Positions 16,211 through 24,954 of a stretch of 35,605 nucleotides of DNA are shown in pieces (within the stretch, counting starts at the first letter, position 1; each line of letters opens with the position of its first letter). Position numbers and translations under genes: made by a program. Source of the DNA: a bacterium. GTDB lineage: Bacteria > Planctomycetota > JADGBV01. Under the pieces are notes generated by a model. That model was not told where the DNA came from, ran no database searches, and worked only from the letters and a program-made list of their open reading frames with translations. The stretch spans positions 1 through 35,605 of the forward strand of contig JAHFOS010000024.1 of the NCBI GenBank assembly GCA_023261545.1, in the 5' to 3' direction.

Positions 16211-17266
16211 TTAACCCCCTCCCTGTCCTGAGACAGGAGGGACCATCCCAGTGGAAAGTAGAGCGGTACGCAAGGCCCGCCCCTTGGCGCTCAGGCGATA
16301 TTTCTGCCTGGGGCTTCTGGGCGAGCCCTGGGCCGTCATTTTCAAGAGGCCGGCGGCGAGCGCGGGCTGAAGATAATTGTAGAGGAAGGTAGGCCGGTGG
16401 GAGAGGCCGAGCAGTACCAGCAGTTCTTTTGCCGAATGAGCACCTTCTCCCATAACCGCGAGCAGTCGCCTTACTTGTTCGGTTTCTTGTTCGTTTACTT
16501 GTTCGGTGGGGAGGCTCCGCAGGGTGTCGCGAATCATGGGCAGCATGAACTCCAGAAACGCGGTGGAGGAACCATTTTTCGAGCTTTCATTGAGTGCTTG
16601 GTAATACCCACGCTGATGCTCGTAAACCATGCTTTCCACGGGCAGGAAGGCGAAGAAGGGCTTCCATTGGCTCAGGATGAGCGTCTGCCACAGGCGCCCC
16701 ATGCGGCCGTTGCCATCCGGGAAGGGGTGGATGAACTCAAACTCATAGTGAAACACGCAGCTTGCGATCAGGGGATGGTGTTGGGTTGCCTTGAGCCACC
16801 GCAATAGGTCTTTCATGAGCGGCGGCACGCGGCTGGCTGGCGGAGCCATGTGCACGAGCCTTTTGCCAGCCATGACTCCCACGCCGCTGCTACGGTAGGT
16901 GCCCGGCTGGTCCACGAGACCCGTCATCAGCACACCTTGGGCCGCGAGCAGGTCTTTTTCGGACACCGGGTTCCAGGCCTCCATACGTTCGTAGGCCAGG
17001 AGCGCGTTTTTCGCTTCCTGAATCTCACGCGGGGGCGCGAGCACGCGCTGGCCCGATAAAATCGCCGTGATCTGATCTACGCTCAATGTGTTGCCCTCGA
17101 TGGCGAGCGAGCCCTGGATAGTACGGATGCGGTTGATGCGCCGCAGGCGCAGGGCCGTGGGCGATTCGTCCTGCACTGGCGCTCTGCCCACCCACTCGCC
17201 GATCTCCACCACGAGAGAGACGATGGCCGGGGTCAGCGTGAAGGGCGGATCGCTGGGGCGGGTCAT
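16211..17266 (-). CDS. Fic-domain protein with C-terminal winged helix
   Basis: The 351-residue protein has the Fic signature HPFPDGNGRMGR, with the catalytic His and phosphate-binding Asn/Arg intact, so transfer of AMP from ATP to a hydroxyl side chain is expected. N-terminal to it, SLAIEGN fits the [S/T]xxxE[G/N] inhibitory helix of class II Fic enzymes, in which the Glu blocks ATP placement. The C-terminal ~80 residues (SAKELLVLLGLSHRPTFLYNYLQPALAAGLLKMT...KYRLSAKGRAL) form a winged helix-turn-helix typical of chromosomal Fic regulators. Targets are unknown; such proteins often modify themselves or a neighbour. ATG 17266 opens MTRPSDPPFTL. The nearest upstream gene is a pseudogene. Confidence 0.88.
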   Translation of the reverse strand: MTRPSDPPFTLTPAIVSLVVEIGEWVGRAPVQDESPTALRLRRINRIRTIQGSLAIEGNTLSVDQITAILSGQRVLAPPREIQEAKNALLAYERMEAWNPVSEKDLLAAQGVLMTGLVDQPGTYRSSGVGVMAGKRLVHMAPPASRVPPLMKDLLRWLKATQHHPLIASCVFHYEFEFIHPFPDGNGRMGRLWQTLILSQWKPFFAFLPVESMVYEHQRGYYQALNESSKNGSSTAFLEFMLPMIRDTLRSLPTEQVNEQETEQVRRLLAVMGEGAHSAKELLVLLGLSHRPTFLYNYLQPALAAGLLKMTAQGSPRSPRQKYRLSAKGRALRTALLSTGMVPPVSGQGGG

Positions 17267-17362
17267 GTTAATTTATTCCGTTCGAAAGGGTCCAGTACGC
17301 GTTTCCGTATCCGAGACAGCCGTGGCCGATATATAAGGACTAGGATATGAGCAGGTGACGGG

Positions 17363-18201
17363 TCATGGCTTGAGCCAGCACCCGCCCCCGTCGCTCTTCT
17401 GGGTGAAGTCGCGCGGTTCGCTTTCGATGAAGACGACGAAGTCAGTGAGGTGGGAGGTCTTGACGGAGGCTTTGCCGAGGGTGGGGTGGGGCTCTTCCTG
17501 CTTTAAGCCGGTCTTACTCCAGGCTTTACTGGAATTGTCGTAGGTGCGCACGGCGGGAACCGTGTCGGGCGTGAGCGCCCCGGGCACGAAGCCGAGCTCA
17601 AGGGTGAGCGGCTCCTTGAAGGCCGAGGCGTCCTTCTTAGCCTTGGTCGTCCCGTCGTAGAGGTCCACGGAAAGCATACGGCCGCTCAGGGTTTCACCCG
17701 CGGGAACATCGTGGGTGATCACCGGCCCCGGACCAGGCGCAGGGAGGCCGCCAGCACTTGGCCCTGGCGATCGGCATCGAGGTAGAAGGGGTGCCGGACG
17801 GAGACGCGCACCTTCTCTGGGATATCCCCGTCTTCACGACTCTATTGGCTTCCATCCAGCGCCAAATTCCCCTCGCGCTGCACGGCATCCCCAAGCGCCA
17901 CGCGCAGGCGATCCTGGATTATGCTGTCGTCGGCTCTGATCTCGATACGGCAGGTGGTGCGCTCGCCCGCCGCGTTAAGGGAGCCGGCAAAACAGATCAG
18001 GAAAAGGGCCGAGAAGGTGCCGGAGGGAGCGATGCGTCGCCTTCCCCATGGGCGCAGGCGCGGGCTGGGAAACCAGGGGGTTTTAAAGGGAAATTTCACG
18101 AAAAAAGCGGCAACCCCGCATGCTATTGAATCGTGCTCGAATACAAGGCCGGGCTCTCCTCTCCAGCAGACGCGCGGGTCCATCCGGCAGGTTCTGCGCA
18201 T
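17363..18201 (-). pseudogene. Broken secreted-protein gene
   Basis: Three consecutive pieces on the reverse strand join into one plausible protein. The first (from 18201) contains a signal-peptide-like stretch (SALFLICFAGSLNAAGERTT) and stops at a TAG at 17842-17844. The same frame continues sensibly (REDGDIPEKVRVSVRHPFYLDADRQGQVLAASLRLV) to a TGA at 17719-17721. A -1 shift near 17722-17730 leads into a frame running to 17363 (VITHDVPAGETLSGRMLSVDLYDG...VKTSHLTDFVVFIES), which resembles C-terminal beta-sandwich ends of secreted proteins. An in-frame stop plus a frameshift indicate decay; sequencing errors or two separate genes are alternatives. Family not recognised. Confidence 0.5.
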
Positions 18202-18284
18202 CCAAATTCACGCCCGTGATGCTGCGGTTGCCGGACTCTCGGATCCCCCTCAACACTGACGCCGCGTGAGGTTGTGCGCTTGAC

Positions 18285-19091
18285 CTAGAACTGCCGTTCC
18301 TTGAGCGGGATCAAGGCCGCGGTGACGCCCTGCTTCACGGCGAGCTCGTAGTAGTGCTTAGCGACGGCCTTGTTTTGAGGCAGCCAGCGGCCCTCGTAAA
18401 GGGCATCCCCCAGGAAAAGGCTGGCCATGCCGTCCCCCTTGTCGCTGGCGCGCCGGTACCAGACCCAGGCCTGGTTTTGATCCTCGGGTCCGCCGACGCC
18501 GTAGAGGAGTTGCAGCGCGAAATGGCGCATGGCTTCGGGGTTTTCCAATTGCGCGGCCCGTTCCAGCCAGTGGCGGGCGAGTTCATGGCGCGGCGGGCCG
18601 CCCGCCGCGCGGGTGAAGAGTTTGCCCAGCGCGAGCATGGCCGCCGGATCCCCGTTGTTGGCGCCGTCCTGATAGTAGAGGATGGCCTGGGTGACGTCGT
18701 GGAGCGAACCGCGCTCGTCTTCGTAGATTTCTCCGAGCAAGCGGTAGGCCGTGTTGTCTCCAAGTTCGAGGAGGCGCAGATAGCAGCGGCGTGCCAGTTC
18801 TTCGTCCACCGGGGCATCCCATCCGCCCCGGGCCAGGGCCGCGAGTTCGAGGAGCGCGGAGGCATTTCCGCGCTCGCCGGCCTTGCGGAACCACTGGGCG
18901 GCGCCGCGGTAGTCCTGGTTCATCTTATAGAAGCGCGCCAGCAGCAGCATGGATTCGACGTCGCCCTGGAAGGCCTTTTCGGTGAGCTCGGCGCGCCGTT
19001 GGCGCTTGTCCTCCGGTTCGGGCCCGGGAGCGGCGCGCGCGCCGGCGGCGAGGATGGCGGAAAAAAGCAATATATGGAATAGAGTTTTCAT
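18285..19091 (-). CDS. Sel1-repeat periplasmic protein
   Basis: The 268-residue protein starts with a signal peptide (MKTLFHILLFSAILAAGARAAPGPE) and continues with Sel1-like helical repeats of about 36 residues, e.g. GDVESMLLLARFYKMNQDYRGAAQWFRKAGERGNASALLELA, GDPAAMLALGKLFTRAAGG...ARHWLERAAQLENPEAM and GDGMASLFLGDALYEGRWLPQNKAVAKHYYELAVKQG. Sel1 proteins are interaction scaffolds; partners unknown. I chose ATG 19091, which overlaps the manC stop as ATGA (19088-19091). The much longer open frame to 19646 is Arg/Pro-rich shadow of manC. It is the last gene of the ssb operon. Confidence 0.82.
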   Translation of the reverse strand: MKTLFHILLFSAILAAGARAAPGPEPEDKRQRRAELTEKAFQGDVESMLLLARFYKMNQDYRGAAQWFRKAGERGNASALLELAALARGGWDAPVDEELARRCYLRLLELGDNTAYRLLGEIYEDERGSLHDVTQAILYYQDGANNGDPAAMLALGKLFTRAAGGPPRHELARHWLERAAQLENPEAMRHFALQLLYGVGGPEDQNQAWVWYRRASDKGDGMASLFLGDALYEGRWLPQNKAVAKHYYELAVKQGVTAALIPLKERQF

Positions 19092-20146
19092 CGCCCCAGC
19101 GCCTGGTTCACGAGGTCCTTGAGTCGTTCGGCTTCGGGGCGCGCGCAAACCAGGGTTCCGGCCCGGCCGCAGATCACGACGCTGTTCTCGATGCCGGCGG
19201 CCACCAGGGGCGGCTGTCCATCTTCGACGATGACGAGGTTGCCGCGCGTGTCGCGACGCACGGCATGGCCCAATAGGGCATTGCCCTGCGCGTCCTTGGG
19301 AAGCATTTCGATCAGCGCCGCCCAGCCGCCCACGTCGCTCCAGTCGAAGCGCGCCTCCAGCAGTACGGCGTTGGTGATTTTTTCCATGAGGCCGTGATCG
19401 ATGGAAATACGGGTCAAGGGCTCGAAAAGCCGGCGCGCTTCCGCGAGCCAATCCGGAGCGCCAGGCCCCGCCGCGAGCGCGCGCGCCATGGCGGCGTGGG
19501 CCGGCAGGTGGAGCTCCAGGGCTTCCAGCAGCTTTTCGGGGCGCCACAGAAACATCCCGGCGTTCCAGGCGTAACGGCCCGAGTCGAGGAATCCCTGCGC
19601 ACGACGGCGGTCTGGTTTCTCCACGAAAGATTGCAGCCGATAACACCCAGGGCGGTCCAACGCCTCGCCTTTTTCGAGATAACCGTAGCTCTCAGCCGGA
19701 CTGGAGGGCGGGATGGCGATGGTGACGAAATGGCCTTCGGCGGCTAGCGCGGCGGCGTCGCTCAGAGTGGCCCGGAATCCGGCGACGTCGCGGATGCCGT
19801 GGTCCGAGGGCAATACGGCCATCACCGATCCGGGCGCGCGCCGCGCGATAACGCCGGCGGCCAGGGCGATAGCCGCCGCGGTATCGCGCAACAACGGTTC
19901 GAGGATGATGCGGTCGGGGGCGATGGCGGGGGCCTGCTCGCGCACCAGGGCGGCATAGCGATCCTGGGTGAGCACGAAGGTATCCGTTGGGGCCACAAGA
20001 TCCTCCAGGCGCCGCAGCGTGAGTTGCAGCAGCGTCCCTGCGCCGGTGAGGTTGAGGAACTGCTTGGGGCGTTCCGGCGTGCTCAGGGGCCAGAAGCGCA
20101 GCCCCTCTCCGCCCGCCAGCACGGCGGCGACGATGCGCGGTTTCAT
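19088..20146 (-). CDS. manC: Mannose-1-phosphate guanylyltransferase
   Basis: The 352-residue enzyme makes GDP-mannose from mannose-1-phosphate and GTP, a precursor for surface polysaccharides. AAVLAGGEGLRFWPLSTPERPKQFL is the nucleotidyltransferase signature, with the Arg/Lys residues that activate GTP; ILEPLLRDTAAAIALAA, VLPSDHGI, SYGYLEKGE, FVEKPD, YAWNAGMFLWR and DWSDVGGW are the further family motifs. It lacks the C-terminal isomerase domain of bifunctional AlgA/ManC, as its length shows. It overlaps the recombinase gene upstream and the Sel1 gene downstream by ATGA, hence is translationally coupled. Confidence 0.9.
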   Translation of the reverse strand: MKPRIVAAVLAGGEGLRFWPLSTPERPKQFLNLTGAGTLLQLTLRRLEDLVAPTDTFVLTQDRYAALVREQAPAIAPDRIILEPLLRDTAAAIALAAGVIARRAPGSVMAVLPSDHGIRDVAGFRATLSDAAALAAEGHFVTIAIPPSSPAESYGYLEKGEALDRPGCYRLQSFVEKPDRRRAQGFLDSGRYAWNAGMFLWRPEKLLEALELHLPAHAAMARALAAGPGAPDWLAEARRLFEPLTRISIDHGLMEKITNAVLLEARFDWSDVGGWAALIEMLPKDAQGNALLGHAVRRDTRGNLVIVEDGQPPLVAAGIENSVVICGRAGTLVCARPEAERLKDLVNQALGR

Positions 20147-21057
20147 CCGGCCAGGGCCCGGGTGTCGCGGGCGCGCGGATGGCTGCGGCGGTAAACCTCG
20201 GCCATCAGGGCCGGGGTCACGCGCGTGTAGATCTGCGTGGTGCTGAGGTGCGCGTGGCCGAGCAACTCTTGCACCGAGCGCAGGTCGGCGCCGTTTTCGA
20301 TGAGGTGGGTGGCGAAGGAGTGGCGGAAGGTGTGCGGCCCCACGTCACCGAAGCCGGCGGCGCTGGCGCGGGCGGCGGTGAGCTTGAACATGCCGCGCAC
20401 GGTGAGCGCCAGGCCGCGATGGTTCACGAAGACGCGCTCATGGCGGTTCTGCGCCAGGGCGTTCCTGAAAGGCAGGTAGCGGGCCAGCGCGGCGCTGGCG
20501 GGCGGGGTGAGCAGCACCAGCCTTTCCTTGGCGCGTTTGCCGAGCACGCGGGCAGCGCCGCCTTCGAGGTCGAGATCAGCAACGGTGAGCCCCGCCGCTT
20601 CCGAGACACGGCAGCCGGTGCTGTAGAGATATTCCAGCAACGCCTTATCGCGCAGTCCGATGAAATCCTCCGTGGGGATGGAATCCAGCAGTCTTTCCAT
20701 CTCGTTCACGCTCAGCACGCGCGGCAGGTGCTTGGGCAACCTGGCGCTTTCGATCTCTTTGAGGTGTCCCACCGCTTCTCCCAGGCGTTCTTCGAGGAAG
20801 CCGAAATGGCAGCGCAGCGCCGCGGCGGCGCGGGCCAGGGTGTGGCGTCCCTGGCCGTTCTCGCAGCGCGAGGCCAGGAAGGCGCGCACGTCCGCCGGTT
20901 TGAGGGCGGCGTAGCCCCCCATCGCGAGTTTTTCCGCCGCGAAGCCCTCCCAGAGCCGCACGGTTTGCAGGTAAGCCCTGAGCGAGTGGGGGCTGAGCTT
21001 GCGCTCGTGCTGAAGGAAATCCCGGAACAGATCCGCGGCGGGTTCCATGCCAACCAT
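20143..21057 (-). CDS. Tyrosine recombinase XerC/XerD-like
   Basis: The 304-residue product has an N-terminal SAM-like core-binding domain (FRDFLQHERKLSPHSLRAYLQTVRLWEGF) and a catalytic domain with the Arg in STGCRVSEAAGL, Lys in GKRAKERLVLL, HTFRHSFATHL and LGHAHLSTTQIYTRV. The nucleophile is that final Tyr. It should resolve chromosome dimers at a dif site with its partner. Its place in a housekeeping operon between pyrF and manC argues for a chromosomal Xer protein rather than a phage or island integrase; XerC versus XerD cannot be told by eye. Both ATG 21057 and ATG 21048 (MEPAADLF) are possible starts. Confidence 0.87.
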   Translation of the reverse strand: MVGMEPAADLFRDFLQHERKLSPHSLRAYLQTVRLWEGFAAEKLAMGGYAALKPADVRAFLASRCENGQGRHTLARAAAALRCHFGFLEERLGEAVGHLKEIESARLPKHLPRVLSVNEMERLLDSIPTEDFIGLRDKALLEYLYSTGCRVSEAAGLTVADLDLEGGAARVLGKRAKERLVLLTPPASAALARYLPFRNALAQNRHERVFVNHRGLALTVRGMFKLTAARASAAGFGDVGPHTFRHSFATHLIENGADLRSVQELLGHAHLSTTQIYTRVTPALMAEVYRRSHPRARDTRALAG

Positions 21058-21066
21058 TCTAGGCGC

Positions 21067-21984
21067 TCATGGCGCCCGCGAAGGGGGGGGCGCGAGGGCG
21101 GGGGCGAAACGCCCGATCTCCGCCTTCATCGCCAAGGCCGCGGCGATGGCGCCGTCCTCAAAGCTCTGCCCATTTTCGCGTTGAGAGTAAATAAGGCTGC
21201 GCGAGGCGTTGACGAGGTGCGGCGCTGGACCACGGGCGTACAGGCAGGCCACCTCGCGCCCGCCCGCGCCCTGAGCGCCGTAGCCCGGAACCAGGAAGGG
21301 CGCGCGTGGCAGCAGGGCGAGGCCGTCCGCAAGCTCTGTGGGGTAGGTGGCCCCCACCACGGCCCCGAGCGGGCTCATGCCCTCACCACCGAGATCGCGC
21401 TGCCAACCGGCCATGAGGACGGCGAGGCGGCGGTACAGCGGGGTGCCATCAGCTAACGGCAACTCCTGCACATCCTTGCTCCCGGGATTGCTGGTGTGCA
21501 GCAGCAGGTAAACGCCTTTGCCGGCCTTCTGGCAGTGGCCCAGGAACGGCTCCAGGCTGTCGTGTCCCAGCCAAGGGCTCAGGGTCACGGCGTCCGCCTC
21601 GAAAGGCGCGCCGGGGGCGAGATGCGCGGCGGCGTAAGCCTCGGCGGTGGAGGCGATATCCCCGCGCTTCACGTCGGCGATGGCGATCAGTCCGCGCCGG
21701 CGCGCTTCTTTGAGCGTGCGCTGGTAGGCTTCGAGCCCGCGGATTCCCAGAGCCTCGTAAAAAGCGATCTGCACTTTCACCGCCGCCGCGTGGGGGGCGA
21801 GGGCTTCCAGGAGCCGCAGCCCGAAGTTTTCAGCGGCTTCCGCAGCGGCGCCCGCGTCGCGCCGTGAACCCGGCCAGCATTCCTCTGGCATCAAATCGGG
21901 CCTGGGGTCCAGGCCCAGGCAGATGGGACTGAGTTTCTCCCGCACGCCCTGGAGGAGCCGCAGGGGGTAGGGCGTCGTACTCAC
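21067..21984 (-). CDS. pyrF: Orotidine 5'-phosphate decarboxylase (type 2)
   Basis: The 305-residue enzyme decarboxylates OMP to UMP, the last step of pyrimidine synthesis. The signature ADVKRGDIASTAEAYA carries the catalytic Lys/Asp pair; CLGLDPRPDLMP and AVKVQIAFYEALG are the substrate-binding segments. The length and these segments place it in the longer type 2 subfamily also seen in mycobacteria. It overlaps the DUF2797 gene by ATGA (21981-21984), and the recombinase gene starts 9 nt downstream. The C-terminus is a short Pro/Ala-rich tail. Confidence 0.92.
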   Translation of the reverse strand: MSTTPYPLRLLQGVREKLSPICLGLDPRPDLMPEECWPGSRRDAGAAAEAAENFGLRLLEALAPHAAAVKVQIAFYEALGIRGLEAYQRTLKEARRRGLIAIADVKRGDIASTAEAYAAAHLAPGAPFEADAVTLSPWLGHDSLEPFLGHCQKAGKGVYLLLHTSNPGSKDVQELPLADGTPLYRRLAVLMAGWQRDLGGEGMSPLGAVVGATYPTELADGLALLPRAPFLVPGYGAQGAGGREVACLYARGPAPHLVNASRSLIYSQRENGQSFEDGAIAAALAMKAEIGRFAPALAPPPSRAP

Positions 21985-22838
21985 GACATCAGTTCGAAAA
22001 GGCTCTTCTGTGGGCCGAGGAAGCTGGTTTCGCGCTGACCGTCCGCCCCCTCGATCTCGACTTCGTAGCCCGAATGCCCGCGCACGCTGAACACGAAGTC
22101 CTCGAAAATAAGGTATTGCGCCTTGATGCCCATGAGTTTTCCGGTGATTTCAGGCTGCGACTCCAGCTTGACGGTATTCACTTTCTTGATCGCGGCCAGT
22201 TGGGGATAGCGGATGTGCGTGACGCTGCGCTTTTCGAGCAGGTGGACCGCGAGCTCGCGCGGCACGGCGGGACGCACCTTGGCGAAGACTTCCTCCAGGC
22301 TTTCGGGAGAAACTTCGCCCATGAGCATTTTCCGAAAGTCGGTTTTGTCGGCGATGTGCTGGGCGATGGCCACCTCGACGTGTCCCGAGGTTTTGCGGTC
22401 GGGCACTTCGGCGATGACCATGCCCTCCACCGCCCCCTGGTCCATCCAGCGCGTGGTCACCGGCTCCTCGCGGGTGATGCCGACCTTGACGCCGGAGCTG
22501 CGCGCCAGGTACACCTTGTGCGGGATGAGACAGTTCTTGCGGCCCCACTCCGGCTCGCGGCAGGTGCCGCGGTCGTAGTGGCAGAGTTCGGGTTTGCGCT
22601 GGCAGAGATCGCACTCGGCCAGCGTCTGGAAACAGTTGTAGCAGTAGCCGCCGTCGAAGTAGCGCGGCATGCTCCGGCCGCAGGCCACGCAGTAGATGCG
22701 GCCCGTGGCGCGCAATTTCAGCGGCGAGCCGATCCAGTTATTGACGACCACCGGGCCGTCCGCGCACTCCAGCGAATACTCCACCACGTCGGCAAGCCGC
22801 GTCCGCATCTTGCGCAACCTGGCGACGTGGTGGCCCAA
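21981..22838 (-). CDS. DUF2797 family protein
   Basis: The 285-residue protein has a Cys-rich N-terminal half (YCVACGRSMP...GGYCYNCFQTLAECDLCQRKPELCHYDRGTCREPEWG) suited to bind zinc or an Fe-S cluster, followed by HKVYLARSSGVKVGITREEPVTTRWMDQGA, which resembles a GIY-YIG-like segment of the DUF2797 family. The family function is not established. It is cytoplasmic, with no signal peptide. It sits 9 nt after ssb and overlaps pyrF, so co-expression with ssb and pyrF is likely. Confidence 0.8.
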   Translation of the reverse strand: MGHHVARLRKMRTRLADVVEYSLECADGPVVVNNWIGSPLKLRATGRIYCVACGRSMPRYFDGGYCYNCFQTLAECDLCQRKPELCHYDRGTCREPEWGRKNCLIPHKVYLARSSGVKVGITREEPVTTRWMDQGAVEGMVIAEVPDRKTSGHVEVAIAQHIADKTDFRKMLMGEVSPESLEEVFAKVRPAVPRELAVHLLEKRSVTHIRYPQLAAIKKVNTVKLESQPEITGKLMGIKAQYLIFEDFVFSVRGHSGYEVEIEGADGQRETSFLGPQKSLFELMS

Positions 22839-22847
22839 GGCGGGCTA

Positions 22848-23315
22848 CTAGAACGGCAGCTCGTCTTCTCCGGCGGGCGCGGCGGAAGCGGGCTGACTGG
22901 ATGAGGGACTTTTCGACGCGTGGGAAGGCGCCGGTGCCGGCTCACTGCCGGAATAGGCGCGCGGCTCTTGGGTCTGGGAGTCGGAGCCCGGGCCCGAGCC
23001 TTCGCCCTGGCCGCCGCGGATGAGGTGGACGTTGTTGCAGCGCACGTCCGGCGAAAGGCGCTCCACCCCTTCGCGAGTGGTCCAGGGGCGCAGCGTGAGC
23101 TCGCCCGTCACGAAGACCTGCTTGCCCTTGAGGAGCATGGGCTCCAGCGACTGGGCCTGCTTTCCCCAGAGGTTGCATCGGAACCAGTTGGTGATCTTGC
23201 GTTCGCCGTAGCCGACGTTGTTCGCCACCGTGAATTCGAGAACGGTATTCTCTCCGACGCGGCGCAGTTCCGCGTCCTGTCCGAGGTGGCCGACGAATGC
23301 GATGCTATTGGACAT
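22848..23315 (-). CDS. ssb: Single-stranded DNA-binding protein
   Basis: The 155-residue protein has the OB-fold of bacterial SSB (MSNSIAFVGHLGQDAELRRVGENTVLEFTVANNV...NWFRCNLWGKQAQSLEPMLLKGKQVFVTGELTLRPW), a Gly/Ser/Pro-rich linker and the acidic tip DELPF that docks partner proteins in replication and repair. It protects single-stranded DNA as a tetramer. A strong AGGAGAG ribosome site precedes ATG 23315. It is the first gene of the six-gene operon and is divergent from bshC; their promoters must share the 89-bp gap. Confidence 0.92.
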   Translation of the reverse strand: MSNSIAFVGHLGQDAELRRVGENTVLEFTVANNVGYGERKITNWFRCNLWGKQAQSLEPMLLKGKQVFVTGELTLRPWTTREGVERLSPDVRCNNVHLIRGGQGEGSGPGSDSQTQEPRAYSGSEPAPAPSHASKSPSSSQPASAAPAGEDELPF

Positions 23316-23404
23316 GTTCGCCTCTCCTAATGGGCGCCGGTAGCATAACCGGAGCTTGCCGGTTGAAAAGCAGGGCTATCAAGTGGGATGCCAAGGATCG
23401 TCCC

Positions 23405-24943
23405 ATGACCTCTCCCGCGGAATGGCTGCCCCTGTCGGCGCGTAGGCTCGACCCCTTCGCGCTTTTCGCCGATGCGCGGGACGTGGCACGCCGAGTCAAG
23501 GGGCTTGCCGGACGCTTGGGAAAGGGAGTCCCGCCCGGAGCCACAGGACTCGTGGAAGCGGCCCGTGAAGGCGGCGATGCGGCCCGCGCCAACGCCGCTC
23601 TGCTGGCATCGGGCCAGGCCGTGGCGGTCATCACCGGCCAGCAACCGCTGCTGCTCGGCGGCCCCGGCTACGTGCTCTATAAGGCGCTCACGGCGGTGGC
23701 CGTCGCGCGCTGGATCAAGAAGCGCTGCCGCATCGCGGCGGTGCCGGTCTTCTGGTCGGCCAGCGAGGACCATGACCTTGCCGAGATCCTGCGTGCCTAC
23801 CGTTGCAGCCCGGCGGGCACGATCCAGAGGCTCGGCCTGCCCGCCCGCAGTTTGCGCATGGCCGCGGAGAGCCTGCCCTGGAGCGCCGATCTCGACAAAC
23901 TCATCGGCCATCACCTCCCGGCCTGGTTGCGCGAGCGCGCTGGATTGGGCGGTGAGGGGAGGGAGCGCTACGCCGATCACTTCACCAGGCTCCTGGCCCG
24001 CCTTTTTGCAGAGGATGGCCTGGTGGTGGTGGAGCCCAGGCATTTTGTGGAACCCGCCGGGGATTTTTTCCACCAGCTCACGGCTCGTCCTGGCGCTATC
24101 GTGGCGGCCTTCGACCACGATGAGCACAAACTGCTGGAACAGGGGGTGAGCCTCCAGGCCCCGCGCCGCTCGCGCATCCCCATTTTTGCCCTCGATCCGG
24201 TGTCGGGCCGGCGCGTGCCCCTGCACTGGAGCCCCGACGAGGGCAAAGGCGAAAGCGGCCGCTGGCATCTGCCGGATGAAGCCCTGGGCGCAGCCAATCC
24301 CCGCGACTTGCTGCGTCCGGGCGAACGGCTCTCCCCTGGCGCCCTGTTGCGTCCAGCCCTGGCCCAGTTCCTCTTTCCCGCCGCCGTCTCAGTGCTCGGC
24401 CCTGGCGAATGGCTCTACCATCAGCAGACCCCTGGGGTTTTCGCGGCATTAGGCCTCGAAATGCCGCTCATTTGGCCGCGGCTCTCGGGAACGCACCTTC
24501 CCGCGGGCCTGCGCGCCAGACTCGAAGCGGCGCAACTGCGCCCCGAGGACATGCTCTCATCCTCCTGGAAACCGGGGGCTGGCTGGGGCCAGGAACTCGA
24601 ATCAGCGTTGAGTCGCGTGGAGGCCGCCCTCGCGCACCTGCGCAAGGCAGCGCACCGCCGTTTCCTGGCCCATAAGGGCGCGCTATTGCAGTTCGAACGC
24701 CGCCTGCAATCCGATATGGATCGCCTGCGCCGCAAACTCATCAAGGAGGAACTCGCCCGCCGCGGCGTGCCGGCGGGCTTCCTCGACGCGCTGCGCGGCT
24801 ACCTCGCGCCCCTCGGCCGCCCCCAGGAGCGCGTCCACGGCTTCGCCTTCCTGCTGGAGTCCCCGGAACGCTTCGCCGCGCTGCGCGAGATTTTCTCCGA
24901 TCCGCTGGATTTCACTCATCGCCTTTACGAATTCGGGGACTGA
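23405..24943 (+). CDS. bshC: Bacillithiol biosynthesis cysteine ligase BshC
   Basis: The 512-residue enzyme is expected to add cysteine to glucosaminyl-malate, the final step of bacillithiol synthesis. Family segments: VAVITGQQPLLLGGPGYVLYKALTAVAVA near residue 77, VFWSASEDHDLAE near residue 117, and a C-terminal coiled-coil region (RVEAALAHLRKAAHRRFLAHKGALLQFERRLQSDMDRLRRKL) used for dimerisation, ending FTHRLYEFGD. ATG 23405 (MTSPAEWLPL) fits the family start; the longer frame is not conserved. bshA and bshB are not in the window. The kinase gene follows after 11 nt and may be co-transcribed. Confidence 0.9.
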   Translation: MTSPAEWLPLSARRLDPFALFADARDVARRVKGLAGRLGKGVPPGATGLVEAAREGGDAARANAALLASGQAVAVITGQQPLLLGGPGYVLYKALTAVAVARWIKKRCRIAAVPVFWSASEDHDLAEILRAYRCSPAGTIQRLGLPARSLRMAAESLPWSADLDKLIGHHLPAWLRERAGLGGEGRERYADHFTRLLARLFAEDGLVVVEPRHFVEPAGDFFHQLTARPGAIVAAFDHDEHKLLEQGVSLQAPRRSRIPIFALDPVSGRRVPLHWSPDEGKGESGRWHLPDEALGAANPRDLLRPGERLSPGALLRPALAQFLFPAAVSVLGPGEWLYHQQTPGVFAALGLEMPLIWPRLSGTHLPAGLRARLEAAQLRPEDMLSSSWKPGAGWGQELESALSRVEAALAHLRKAAHRRFLAHKGALLQFERRLQSDMDRLRRKLIKEELARRGVPAGFLDALRGYLAPLGRPQERVHGFAFLLESPERFAALREIFSDPLDFTHRLYEFGD

Positions 24944-24954
24944 GGGCGCCACCT

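Noticed and set aside
18285-19646. Sel1 protein extended to 453 residues
   Set aside because: The extra N-terminal part is Arg/Pro-rich shadow of manC; the signal peptide at ATG 19091 and the ATGA overlap define the start.
20143-21057. Integrase of a mobile island carrying the tRNA array
   Set aside because: The recombinase sits inside a housekeeping operon 10 kb away and looks like a chromosomal XerC/XerD.
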